Assembly: GCF_963678635.1 (NCBI RefSeq)
Contig: NW_026971024.1
Location: forward strand, 1 to 39,799
Source of the DNA: Symsagittifera roscoffensis
Taxonomy: Eukaryota > Xenacoelomorpha > Acoela > Convolutidae
DNA: 39,799 nt
Direction: 5' to 3'
The notes under the pieces were generated by a model. The model worked only from the letters and a program-made list of their open reading frames with translations. It was not told where the DNA came from and searched no databases. Both the position numbers and the translations under genes were made by a program. This document shows positions 10,950 through 21,484 of the stretch, one piece after another; within the stretch, counting starts at the first letter, position 1; every line of letters starts with the position of its first letter.

Positions 10950-12290
10950 ACTATGCATAAAAAGGTAAACTTTGATAAAATTCTGATTCATCAAGTTCTG
11001 ACTCATGGGAATGTTTCATCATACGGCAGTGTTGCAAAAAATATGTTTGAAAAACACGCACTATTTGAGTTTTGTCTCGTCATATGTAGTATCAGTCATC
11101 AAGGTCAAGGTACATCATTTCATATCTCATTTACTGTTAGTTTTTTGGCAACCGTTATAAATAGGATAGGTATGCTCAGCATCAAAGGTTATCAAAGATT
11201 ATGTCTGAAGAGTTATGCAATTATCATATCTTTCCTCATCATATGTAGTATGACACATCAGGTCATGTTGCATCAACTTATATCTCAATGATTATTGATT
11301 TTTCAAGCATAGACATAAGCACAAAAAATGCTAAGCATTTTATACTCTGTTTGAAAAAGCGCTTTATTCGAGTTTTGCTTCATCATACGTAGAATTATTT
11401 ATCAGAGGCATGTTATATCATCTTATATCTCATTAATGCATTAATGTTGATCTTTCGAACAATGGTATTAGTACAACAGCTGTAGAAACTAGAAAAAAGT
11501 TTTTAAATTAGGCATTGTTCCTGTTTTGCCTCATCATATGTAGTATGAGCTATTTAGTTCATGTTGCATTATCTTCTATCTTAATAACTACTGATTGTTA
11601 AACATTAGGTAACAAAGAAAAATGCTGAGCTAGAAAAAATTTGTCTCAAAAAAATGCAAAGTTTGAGTTTTGCCTCATGTAGAATTATTCATCACGGTCA
11701 TGTTACAACTTCTTCTATCTCAATAACTATCAATCTTTCCAATCATCGACTTGATCGTAATAAGTGCTTAGCATTAAAAAAAATTTATGAAAGAATAATC
11801 ATTCTTTATATGCTTCCTCAAAACTCAGTATGACTCATCAAGTTCAAACTACATCATCAACTATCACAAAACTTTTTCATTTTTTGACCAGAAAATTGAT
11901 AGTTGAAAACGTTGAGCAATAGAAAATTTGGCTAAAAACTTTGCCATTAGGCAATTTGCCTCAATGTATGTAGTATCACTCATCAAGGTCATGTTACATC
12001 ATCTGCTATCTTACCATCAAGAGATTTTGAGCACGAAGATATGAACAAAACTTTAACCAATTTTAAAAGTTTTATCGAAAAATGAACATCGGTCGGTATT
12101 AGCGTCATCTTATTTGATGTGACTCATCTAGGACATTTTACTTTCCTCCAACTCAATTACTGCTTGTTCTTTGAACATGAATTTGAAATAAAAAATTGCA
12201 GAGCTTGAACATTTTAATGTGAATTTTTGCAGAACTATATTTCCCTATATATCAATTTGTGTCATAGATATCAAATTAAATCCTCTAGTG
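10950..12290 (+). repeat. Degenerate tandem array, 140-150 bp period (left arm)
   Basis: About eight diverged units are recognisable by an anchor like CCTCATCATATGTAGTATGA followed by CATCAAGGTCATGTTACATC and a TATCTCAATAACTATTGATTT block. Anchors fall near 11077, 11234, 11379, 11529, 11672, 11816, 11959 and 12108, so the spacing is about 140-157 bp. The reverse complement of the same array lies at 29830-31060. No coding frame is kept. It is the outer part of the left arm of a large inverted repeat. Confidence 0.75.
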
Positions 12291-12950
12291 GCTTGGTTTA
12301 ATTTTATTTTAAAAGAAATAATTGAAAATTAGTTGCTCAGCTTCAGAGAATGTGTTGAAGAAACGTTTTGTTTTCTATACTCGAGGTGAAATATGTCGGA
12401 AAAAAAGCATAAATTATCTACATGGCCCTAAAATCGAACTTGATTTTCGTTTTAAATGTGTTCATAGAGAAGCATTAATTTCAACCTAAAATAACGAAGA
12501 AGCAAAACTTGTCTTCTCTTTAAAATTCTCCACAAAGTAACATTAACAAAATGAAAAAGGGAAATTTTTACATAAAGATTTTTGAACTAATAATGTCGCT
12601 TATCGTTAGAATGAACAGAAAAAAATCAATCGAGCGTTTAAAAACTAGACTTATTGACAATTTTATGATTTTCTTTCACCCTTAGTCTCCCATATACTAA
12701 AGGAGATTAGATACAATTCCTAAAAAAGCGTTAAATATTGAATATTTTTTAGTAATTGTTTCGACTTACAGCCAGTTTAGGGATAAATTTGGAAGCTAAA
12801 ACTCTAATTTACTCCAATTTTATCTTTGAAACAAATACATGATATCGCTTGAAGTTAAGACTTGAAGTTTTTTTAAGAGTTCAAAGAAGGCCGAATTGTT
12901 GTGAAAATTTTAACTATTCTTGTTCTACAACGATGTCACTATAGCTAGAG
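12291..12950 (+). repeat. Inner part of the left arm of the large inverted repeat
   Basis: The reverse complement of about 12300-12500 matches 29250-29420 (shared CTATGAACACA, CATGTAGATA and AAAACAAAAC blocks in order). The reverse complement of about 12600-12870 matches 18740-19070 (shared TAGCTTCCAA, TATCCCTAA and GCTCGATTGA). The two matches sit either side of the retrotransposon, so the right arm was split by that insertion. Confidence 0.65.
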
Positions 12951-13284
12951 GTCGAAAAGCTATAAGCGAAAACTCAAACACCGTGAAAAGTATTTTGCAT
13001 TTAGACAATTTTTCTTAATAATGATTTCAACATTAGACGGCAAGTTACTTTAGGAAAATATTACTCAACCTAAACAAAACAATCGACTGATTTTCAGAAT
13101 GTAACTAAAGTTGTAGATATTGACTTCAAAAAAAAGAGTCACAATTACCAAAATTTACAGAAAAAAATTAAATTCTGGTAACATAACTAGGCTGAAATTG
13201 CTTTTAAAGTACTTTTTTTGTCTTGCGGATGAAATCAAGCAGCATGGTGAGCGTGTTTATAAACATATTTTATCAGCTTGTTTT
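12951..13284. other. Intergenic, nothing recognised
   Basis: AT-rich sequence between the inverted-repeat arm and the foldback element. An open frame of 68 codons at 13120-13326 has no features of a gene. Confidence 0.4.
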
Positions 13285-14010
13285 CAAATATCATTCAAAC
13301 ATCTAATTTTTTTTTCTCTAAAATGAAGAAATTCAGTTGAACTTCAATTGAAAATTGTATCAGTTATGTATGGGATTTTTGTTTACTTTGGTTTTTTGAA
13401 TGACTGTTGAAATTAATATTGTTTGATCAATCGGACCAGATTTGAATTTTAAAAGGTTTTATTTCATCGAACCAAAATATAAATAAGGGTTTGGAGTGTT
13501 CTTTTCAAAATTCTTTGAAAATCTGCATGAACACAATAAAAAAGTTTGAACTCGATTCAAATTTTGCCATTTCTGAAAAAAATATAGTGTTTCTTTTTAC
13601 AATTTCAAAAAATTGCAGCAAAATTGATTATTGTTGAAGTGATCGTTAGTTCAATAAACTACAATTTTGCTGCAATTTTTTGTAAAACACCGGGCAAAAA
13701 TATTTTTTCAGAAAATGCAAGACTTTGAGTCGAGTTCAAAGTTTTTTTATTATTGCAGATTTTCAAACAATCCTCCTTTGAAAAGAAGACACTGAACCCC
13801 TATTTTTATTTTGTTAGATCAAATAAAACTATTCCAGTTTGGAAGCGGGTCGGTTGCTCAAAAACATTTATTTCAACAGTCAGTCAAAACCATAATAAAC
13901 AAAAATTCCAAATATAACTGATACAATTCTCAATTGATGATCATCCAAATTTCTTCTTTTAACAAAAGAGCTCAATATTAGATGTTTGAAAGTTTTAGAA
14001 CTGGAAGGAA
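13285..14010. repeat. Foldback element with about 300-bp arms
   Basis: The left arm (best part 13335-13622) and right arm (best part 13658-13945) are reverse complements at roughly 80 percent by eye, around a spacer of about 35 bp. The innermost arms carry AAAAAATTGCAGCAAAATTG and its complement, and the outer ends carry CAATTGA-AATTGTATCAGTTAT. Weaker pairing continues to about 13285 and 14010 (AACATCTAAT and its complement). No coding capacity. A transcript would form a long hairpin. Confidence 0.8.
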
Positions 14011-16179
14011 TCAAGGAAAATCTTGGATGTTTTACAATTGTTTCACTTTAAAAAATCGCACGAGTTATAAGCGAACGTTTCTGCTTTCAACTACAGCTAA
14101 TCTTTTTTACAGCTAATCTACAGCTTTCAACTACAGCTTTTGCTTTTGGTTTGGAAATTACGTTCGAGTTTCCCACCTGAAAATTATGACAGTAAATCAA
14201 AAACTCTTCTGCCAGGTTTTAGCAACATTGTAAAAACATAGATATGATAATTTTTTAATAAACAATTTTGCATTTTTGCATTTTCATAATTTGCTTAATG
14301 TTGTTATGTTTCTGAAACTTTAGACATGCACAAAAGTGCTTGGGTTAAAAGGAAATCTTATGTGATGGTACCCATAGCTAGGGTATACCTTGATAAGACA
14401 TGTTTCCGTTTCGTTTTTTTTTTTGCGTAGCGTAAATTTTTAATTGCTAAAAACAGTTTTTTTGCAGATCTATATTTTCAGAAACTCGGACTTTTGACTT
14501 AGCACAGTTTTTTTGTTTTCGTTAAAACCTATTGTTTAAACTTTTGTACCATATCGCACAACCTTAGAATTTTCATTTTAGTTTAAAAGATATAAAAAAG
14601 TTTATTTCAAATTTTTTAATTCTACCAACTGTTTGAAATACAGCTAAATCTTTCTGATATTCAACTTGTCCTGACCAGAAACTGTTTTTTTTATGTTTGT
14701 TCATATAAGTTTTTTTCAACTCCGCTCTTTTGAAATTTCTAAATCAAGTTCTCCGCCATTTTTACGAGTAAGGGCTGTTTGAAAAAATGTGGTTGACATA
14801 CTTTCATGTCATGCAAGAGAAAATATTTTTATTTAAAGTTTTTTAATCTGAATACAAATATGATAAAGTCCCGCAGCATATCAAAAGTTTTCATATTCAT
14901 TGTCGCGCTATCTTTGCAAACTTGATCGTTCTAAAATCAAATAAAGCAATAACAAGGCTTTTTTTGCAACAAAATTTTTCTATGCAATTTTTGAATTTGT
15001 CTTTATTGTCAAAAACGTTAAAAAAACTAGTGACAAAGAGAAAGATATAAGTCTGTACCATAGATTAAATTTTCACTAGCTTAACTTTTACTTTTCATTA
15101 GAACAGAGATGGCGCTTCGTGCTCAAAACATCGATTGATTGAGATCTGTAAAACTGGCCTATATGAAAAGTTTTGTATTTCAGTTGTATGTCAATAGTAT
15201 ACTGATCATCAGGCAGTCCTTTAAGTGAAACGGTTTGACTAAATTGAATTCGATTTTTGTCAAAGTGATACTATTAAGCATGTGCATTTGCCCATAAGTA
15301 CGATGGATCATTGAAAACTTCACTTGTTTTTGGTTTGGAATTAATTATTACGTAAACTAACTTTCAAAAAAAAATCTGATTTTCTTTGACCCAAGCAAAA
15401 TTGATTTACTATATGAAGATGTTTAATAATATGACGAGATTCTTAAATGAAAAAACAAACAAGATTTTTCTATGTAAACGGATTTTAAAAGCTTAACTTT
15501 GTTTCTCTGTTTCTACTTTCCTGGTAACCAATTCTGGTTAACTTAAGAGATTTTACTAGATATACTTTAAACTGAGCTCAACAGTTTTTAGTGAAAAAAA
15601 TTTTTTTTTGGATTTTTGGAATTAAAATGAACTCTTTTGATCTAAATATTTAGCTACACTTTTTTTCTGCTTACATAGTTGCCTAAAAGCATGAAATAAA
15701 TTAGCATGAAGCTGCTTATTATTTAATGTTATAGTTCTTTTGTACATGATCGCTCTTCACCAATTCATGTTTTTGCTATTTTTTTAAACTAAAAAATCAT
15801 TAAAAAAACTTTGATATCGAAACTACTCAAAAATTGAATTGAATTCAGCGCCGTTTTATCGTATCAATGCAGAAACTCTATTTTGTAAAAGAACAGCTCA
15901 AACTTTTTATTATATTTTGTTTCAAAACGAAAATACTTAATACTGAGATACTTAGTTCTTACAAATGTCATTTGACGAACATTTGAAGAACGTTTGTCAT
16001 TCAAATCTTAATTAAAATCTTCCTTGTTGGGAAATCATGGTTAAAACGTGTTTAAATATGCATGCAGATTAGTTCAAGCCGTAAGAATAGAAAGTCTGAA
16101 CAAGTTTTTTAGATGAAATTTTATTTCAAATTGCTTGAAGTTTTCCCTAAAATTTCTTCTTTGACCTCTTGCTAAAGTG
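14011..16179. other. Gene-free AT-rich DNA
   Basis: No open frame longer than about 60 codons, no RNA gene and no clear repeat was recognised. It lies in the spacer between the arms of the large inverted repeat. Confidence 0.5.
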
Positions 16180-16440
16180 ACATAATTGAAAAAGTACTTT
16201 GAGCTTCTATTGAAAGTACAAATTGAAGTTTAAACTTCAGGCGTTATCATAATTTTGTTTTCGCATGGGTCTTAATTATGGGTGAAATTAGAGTACATGA
16301 GCGTTATCGCTTCCAAGGATATCCCTAACTTGTCTGTAATACTGAAACTGCTTCAAAAATGTTTTCTTTTACTAACGCTTTTTCACAAACCTTTCTAATC
16401 TCATTTAGAATATGGGATGTTAGTGGTAAAAGAAAAGATA
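16180..16440 (+). repeat. Dispersed repeat S, copy 1
   Basis: Aligns in direct orientation with about 18690-18930. Shared blocks are GCTTCCAAG, TATCCCTAA-TTG, GTAATAC/GTGATACCG, AATGTTTT and CTAATCTCAT-TA. The second copy is part of the right arm of the large inverted repeat, so this is a third, displaced copy of that arm segment. Confidence 0.55.
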
Positions 16441-18639
16441 ATAGTAAGAAAAAAATTCTCCTGCTGAGAATTTGACTTTTGTCAAAATTATGAAACTGAA
16501 AGCAGCTCATGATCATAGCTAGGAGGTATCCTTGAAAACATCATTCATTTATTTACCTATGATTAAAAAAAATCTAGGGTATCAATAAAAGGTAACAAGA
16601 ACTTCATAAGTTTTCAAAAACGTTTGTAAGTTTTCAAATGACTGGAACTGATTTTAAAAAACTAGTTCGTCGTGGACTGATACAAAGAAGGTAACACGTT
16701 TTAATCTGGCTGAGTTAAGATATCTTGTCTAATTTATTCTAAACTGGGTTAATACAATTTTACTGAGATACAATTTTTTGGCAAAAGTATGACCAAGGGC
16801 GAACTTTTTTCTACAATGCTTTTTGCATGTAAAAAAACTACAACAAACATCGATGAAATTTTTGTTCATTAAAATGTACTTGATGGTTTTTCACATGACC
16901 GCTCTTTGATTATTTAAAAACTTGTTGCAAATTTCTAAAAAAAAGTAAAAAGCTTGGCAAAAATGTCTTTTAGAAATTTCTAAGTTTTTATTCGTGTTTT
17001 GATTTCAAGTGATACTTGTATTTAAACTGTTCAACTAGTCAAAAATTATTGTAAAAAGTGTCAGTTTTTCAATCGTCATTTTCCAAAATGATACGTTGTC
17101 ATCTGATGGCTTTCAGATTTTTACTCAGAAAAAAAAACGAGAGTACTGGAATACAAACCAAAAACTCAAAAATCGGTTTAAAAAATGTTTTCGTTTTATA
17201 GACTTTTTACTTGGTTTCAATGAAATCAATTTTAATGACTTTTTTGTTGATGTTAATTGCTTACTTGCAATTTAATGTGATAAAGTTTAAGGAACCTAAG
17301 CATTCACACTTTATTTTCAAAAGCATTAACGGAAATGCTGATAATTTTGAATTAAATGATAACAGTTTTTTTTTTTTGATTTTTTTTATAAGTTTTTATT
17401 TGTAGTTTCTAATTAAAATTGAATTTCGTTGTTGCAAAGATTATCTCAGTTCCACCATCTGTTTCTTTTTTGTCAATTTTTATTGTATTTGAACAAATGT
17501 AATTTCATATATTCTGTTGTAAATCTGAAGATATAACCAAAACGAAGGACCCCAGATTAAAACAGTTCTTAGAGGTTTTACAATTTTTATTTTGTTCAAT
17601 TTTTATTTACCTCAGATGTTTCAAGTAATGTGGACTCAGTTTGATTTTTTTTTTCGTTTTAACTTTTTTTAAATGCAATGTCGTTCCAAAGCTAACTTAA
17701 ATATTAAGATGAAAGTGAAACAAAAAGATCTTAGAGGTTTTAACTTGGTTTCAATAAACTTGGCTTAATTTGGTTTCCACTTTTGTTTTTGTTTTTGTGT
17801 CCATTTAGTTCCTCTTCAAAGATAAAAATAGAACTCGTTAGAAAAATGGCATTAGATTGTATCCTTAGTTTGCCTGTGAAATCGAAACTTCCACTAAAAT
17901 TATTTTTGTTCCGACCATTGAAAATGGGGAGGAATTTCGTAGTCGGGTGTTTTTTTTTCTTCTTTTTGTTTTCCAAGCAAATTCAGGTACCAAAAATAAT
18001 TATCGGACTGGGTTGAGTGATATATCATATTGAAACCCTTACAGTCGTAATTCGAAACGCCTTACAAATTTTGAAAATAAAGTGAGCGAATATGTTGAGC
18101 GAATAAAGTGAGCGAGCAGTCTTATTTTGGCTTAAAAGCTTGAAATAGTTTCATTCTACTTGTTTTATTAACTTAACTTATTTTACTTCGAAACGTTTGC
18201 TTACTTTGAGTTTTTTGAAGTACTTTTTTGGAATCATAAGTTTCAAAAATTCAAAAAACTGCAAAAACACATGAAAAAATTTTCGAAATTTTTTCAAATT
18301 TTTTTTTCGCTTTTCAATAATTTTTCTGCAAAAAAAATAATTTTCACTTTGCTTATTTTAGCATGGTTGTTGAATATCCCCAGTTCTTTGTATCCGTGTT
18401 TTTTGTTCCTAAAATACGTAATCTATTGAAAAAACACGACAATAATTTGAAAAAACTTTGTTCTTCTTTCTTAAGACTATGATCGGATTATTCTGTGCTA
18501 ATTTCACAGTAACCGGCTTTTCTTTTTATAACTTACATTTATTGGGAAATCTGTCAGATCTTCTCTAAAGAATGAAATAATAGTGGTATTGAAAATCGCT
18601 AAAATCACAAAAGAATTGATTTTCAAACGCCGGATTGAA
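16441..18639. other. Gene-free AT-rich DNA
   Basis: Homopolymer-rich sequence. Short open frames at 17211-17405 and on both strands near 17740-18016 are AT-driven and match nothing known to me. A small palindrome lies near 16928-16985. Confidence 0.45.
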
Positions 18640-19195
18640 TTTTCATCAATTTGTCTTAGTATAAGGGTTATTTACAATAACAGCTCAGATTGCACCATTT
18701 GAATTTTAACCGTGAAGTTTTAAATGGAAGTTTTAAGTTCAAGTGATGTCCTTTTTTTGTTTCTATACCGTTCTGATTTCAAAACTAAATTAAAGTACTT
18801 TAGAGTTATAGCTTCCAAGTGTATCCCTAATTTGGTTGTGATACCGCAACTACTCCTAGAATGTTTTGTAGAATAAACACTGTTCTGGGACAACTAACTA
18901 ATCTCATCTAAAATCTGAGATATTATAAAAAAACCTAAAATGATAAAAAATACCTAAAATGGCATAAAAAACCTAAAATGATAACGTTTAATCTAAATTT
19001 TAAATGCTCGATTGACTTTTCATCATTTTTCTGACAAAAATGATTAGCGAGAAAAAACTTTTCAGAAATCCTTATTTCAAACTTTCGTTTTTCTTCAACT
19101 TTGTTTGAACATTGATCTTCGAGCACACTGAAAGCAATCAATTATTTGCACATTGCATCCACCTCCAGTCTATGTTTTGGTGTTTGATAGAATTC
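18640..19195 (-). repeat. Right arm of the large inverted repeat, inner part
   Basis: Reverse complement of about 12600-12950 in the left arm, with shared TAGCTTCCAA, TATCCCTAA and AATGCTCGATTGA blocks in the right order. It ends abruptly at the retrotransposon target duplication (19191-19195), and the arm resumes at 29235. Confidence 0.6.
19191..19195. other. 5-bp target-site duplication (left copy)
   Basis: AATTC immediately before the 5' LTR is repeated immediately after the 3' LTR (29235-29239). A 5-bp duplication is usual for BEL/Pao integrases. Confidence 0.85.
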
Positions 19196-19495
19196 TGTTC
19201 GCGCTTAAATTGATGACGTCATTATAGCGCGAAAGTGAAAAAGCTATAATTAGATTTGCTTAGACAAAAGGCCTTGAAAACTACTGGTTTGTCCGATTAA
19301 GGTCAGTTTGCCATCAAAAATGTTTATAGATTTTTCAGATTGTTGAAAACCGTATTGCTAAAATGCTAGCCGAAAATGTTAAACTGATTGTTGTCATATA
19401 TTACTTACTTTTCATATTATCTGTTAAGTTGCCGATAATTTACAGATTTTGAAGCAGGTTTTTGTAGATCTTACAGGATACGAGAGTGCGGCACA
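19196..19495 (+). repeat. 5' LTR of the BEL/Pao element (300 bp)
   Basis: Nearly identical to 28935-29234, with 7 substitutions and no indel. It starts TGTTCGCGC and ends GCGGCACA. It contains a perfect CRE palindrome TGACGTCA (19214-19221) between inverted TTCGCGCT and AGCGCGAA (19198-19205 and 19226-19233), and a TATA-like TATAAT at 19245. U3, R and U5 limits cannot be fixed from sequence alone. Confidence 0.95.
19198..19233. promoter_or_regulatory. Interrupted palindrome with CRE and E2F-like sites in the LTR
   Basis: TTCGCGCT and AGCGCGAA are exact inverted repeats, and TGACGTCA lies between them. TGACGTCA is the consensus for CREB/ATF bZIP factors, and TTCGCGC/GCGCGAA resembles the core of E2F/DP sites. 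The 3' LTR keeps all three motifs (28937-28972). Likely enhancer or promoter sequence, inferred only from motif identity. Confidence 0.5.
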
Positions 19496-19498
19496 TTT

Positions 19499-19520
19499 TG
19501 GTCCGCCGACCCGGACTCGA
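19499..19520 (+). other. Primer-binding site (22 nt)
   Basis: Starts TGGTCCGCCGACCCGGAC three bases after the LTR. Its reverse complement reads as a tRNA 3' end: TTC-type T loop, C61, T-stem CGGG, a 7-nt acceptor strand TCGGCGG, discriminator A73 and CCA. A G72 paired with C1 together with A73 is typical of eukaryotic tRNA-Tyr, so that is the likely minus-strand primer. The isoacceptor is an inference. Confidence 0.8.
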
Positions 19521-19566
19521 TATTCCGGACGATATTCCAGAGGATTTTCAGGACGATATTCCGGAC
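19519..19566 (+). repeat. Four 12-bp direct repeats after the primer-binding site
   Basis: Four consecutive 12-mers: GATATTCCGGAC, GATATTCCAGAG, GATTTTCAGGAC and GATATTCCGGAC. The first overlaps the last two bases of the primer-binding site match. They lie immediately before the 48-bp minisatellite. Confidence 0.85.
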
Positions 19567-19569
19567 AGT

Positions 19570-20528
19570 ACGACCCAATTGGCAGAAAGTGACCAATTAG
19601 CCGAAATTTTTTCAGAGACGACCCAATTGGCCGAAAGTGACCAATTAGCCGAAATTTTTTCAATGACGACCCAATTGGCCGAAAGTGACCAATTAGCCGA
19701 AATTTTTCCAGAGACGACCCAATTGGCCGAAAGTGACCAATTAGCCGAAATTTTTCCAGAGACGACTCAATTGGCCGAAAGTGACCAATTAGCCGAAATT
19801 TTTCCAGAGACGACCCAATTGGCCGAAAGTGTCCAATTAGCCGATATTTGTCGAAACACGACCCAATTGCCCGAAATTGTGCAATTAGCCGAAAATTGTT
19901 CAAACACGACCCAATTGGCCGAAATTGTGCAATTAGCCGAAATTTGTCCAAACACGACCCAATTGGCCGAAATTGTGCAATTAGCCGAAATTTGTCCAAA
20001 CACGACCCAATTGGCCGAAATTGTGCAATTAGCCGAAATTTGTCCAAACACGACCCAATTGGCCGAAATTGTGCAATTAGCCGAAATTTGTCCAAACACG
20101 ACCCAATTGGCCGAAATTGTGCAATTAGCCGAAATTTGTCCAAACACGACCCAATTGGCCGAAATTGTGCAATTAGCCGAAATTTGTCCAAACACGACCC
20201 AATTGGCCGAAATTGTGCAATTAGCCGAAATTTGTCCAAAAACGACGCAATTGGCCGAAATTGTGCAATTAGCTGAAAGTTGCCCTAAAGTATCCCAAGT
20301 GGCCGAAAGTGTCCAATTATCCGGTATTTGTCCAAACACGACCCAATTGGCCGAAATTGTGCAATTAGCCGAAAGTTGCCCTGAAGTATCCGAATTGGCC
20401 AAAATTGTCCAATTAGTCGACATTTGTCCAAACTTGACCCAATTGGCAGAAATTGTGCAATAGCCGAAAGTGGCCCGAAGATGCCGAATTGGCCAGAAGT
20501 GTCCAATTAGCCAAAAATTGTCAGAAGG
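19570..20528 (+). repeat. 48-bp minisatellite, about 20 units, in the retrotransposon leader
   Basis: Unit starts fall at 19570, 19618 and every 48 bases to 20434, then 20481 after a 1-bp loss. Each unit has two half-motifs, CCAATTGGCCGAAA and CAATTAGCCGAAATTTG, spaced 18 and 30 bp. Units 1-5 are one subtype (GTGACCAATTAG, TTTTTCCAGAG). Units from 19906 to about 20200 are a second, almost perfectly homogeneous subtype (ATTGTGCAATTAG, TTTGTCCAAAC), and later units are diverged. Because 48 is a multiple of 3, several frames stay open, including one reading TTQLAEIVQLAEICPN repeatedly on the plus strand (19486-20463, no ATG before 19663). I regard translation as unproven. There are no unique spacers, so it is not a CRISPR array. 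Confidence 0.95.
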
Positions 20529-20625
20529 TGACCAATTGGCCGAAACGACCCAATTGGACGAAACGACCCGATTGTCCGAAAAGACCCGATTGTCCGAAAC
20601 GTCCCAGTTAGGAGAAGGGGAGGCC
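20529..20625 (+). repeat. 18-bp repeats trailing the minisatellite
   Basis: About five 16-18 bp units such as ACGACCCAATTGGACGAA and ACGACCCGATTGTCCGAA continue directly from the 48-bp array. They correspond to the shorter half of the 48-bp unit, which shows how the larger unit could have arisen. Confidence 0.75.
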
Positions 20626-21484
20626 TTTTCAGGTATCCTGATTGTGGATTGTGGACACCCATTTTTTCTCGACACTCGAAGTTTTCTGTGGAATTTGGAT
20701 TCTACCGGTGAACGCCTCTACAAAACTTGTAAGACTAAAAAACCAAAACTTTATCCATTTGTGCTAACTTGCTGATTTGATGCTTTAAATTCTGATACGA
20801 GGTTTTTTGATGGCAAAATCGTAACCCCCAATTTTTCTCTATAGCAAAACCCGACCAGAAAATTTTCTGTGGGTTTAGGAAAAAACCGGCCTCATAAACC
20901 TTAATTACGTTATTCTAACACCGTGTTTGTAAGCTCAACACCGTATCGAAAAAAAAGGCCAAAAGTTTTGAAAAAAAAATTGAAAATTTTTGATTTTTTT
21001 TCCAAAAATTTTAAAGTTTTGCAAATTATTCAGCAAAGCGCCTAGTTTCATAGTAAATTAACTTAAACGACCGAGTCGAGTTTTTTGCCCAAATTTCGCA
21101 CTTTTAACGAAAAAAAAAAACTCAAAATTTCGCAAGCGCACCAGGTTACTGTTGGAACTTGAACCGTTGGGTGAAAACGTGAAAAAAAAAGTTTTTTTGA
21201 AAAACTTTACAAAAAAAAAATTTTTTTGAGAAATTTTCGGAAAAAAAAACCGAAATTTTCGAAAAAAAAAAAAATTCTGAAAAAACGCCGTGTTTATTCT
21301 TGAAATGTGGTGCAGCTAACTAAACTAGTTCAATTGGATAAAAGTAGCCGTAGTCGAGACCCATAGCGTATTATTAAGCAAATCGTCTTACCTTTTGCTA
21401 CAACCTTGTTAGCTCAGGGTGTTGCGGGAGGTCAGGTCGCGGTTTGCTTGATTCCTTCCCTCTAAAGTTGATTTAATTCACTAA
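20626..21484 (+). other. Non-coding leader of the retrotransposon
   Basis: A plus-strand frame of the minisatellite remains open to about 20775 and then stops. From 20940 to 21290 there are long A and T homopolymer tracts. At 21400-21470 a short patch includes TTAGCTCAGG, which resembles a tRNA A box, but no cloverleaf can be drawn. No other feature is supported. Confidence 0.5.

Noticed and set aside
19486-20463. Plus-strand open frame of 325 codons with 16-residue repeats, and long minus-strand frames over the same region
   Set aside because: A 48-bp repeat free of stops in one unit keeps that frame open along the array on any strand. The plus frame begins at GTG, not ATG, and frames on both strands are equally open, so openness is not evidence of a gene.
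19570-20528. CRISPR-like array
   Set aside because: Units are contiguous without unique spacers, in a eukaryotic retrotransposon leader. It is a minisatellite.
21395-21475. tRNA gene in the retrotransposon leader
   Set aside because: TTAGCTCAGG resembles an A box and a GGTTTG...ATTCC stretch vaguely a B box, but no acceptor, anticodon or T stem can be paired.
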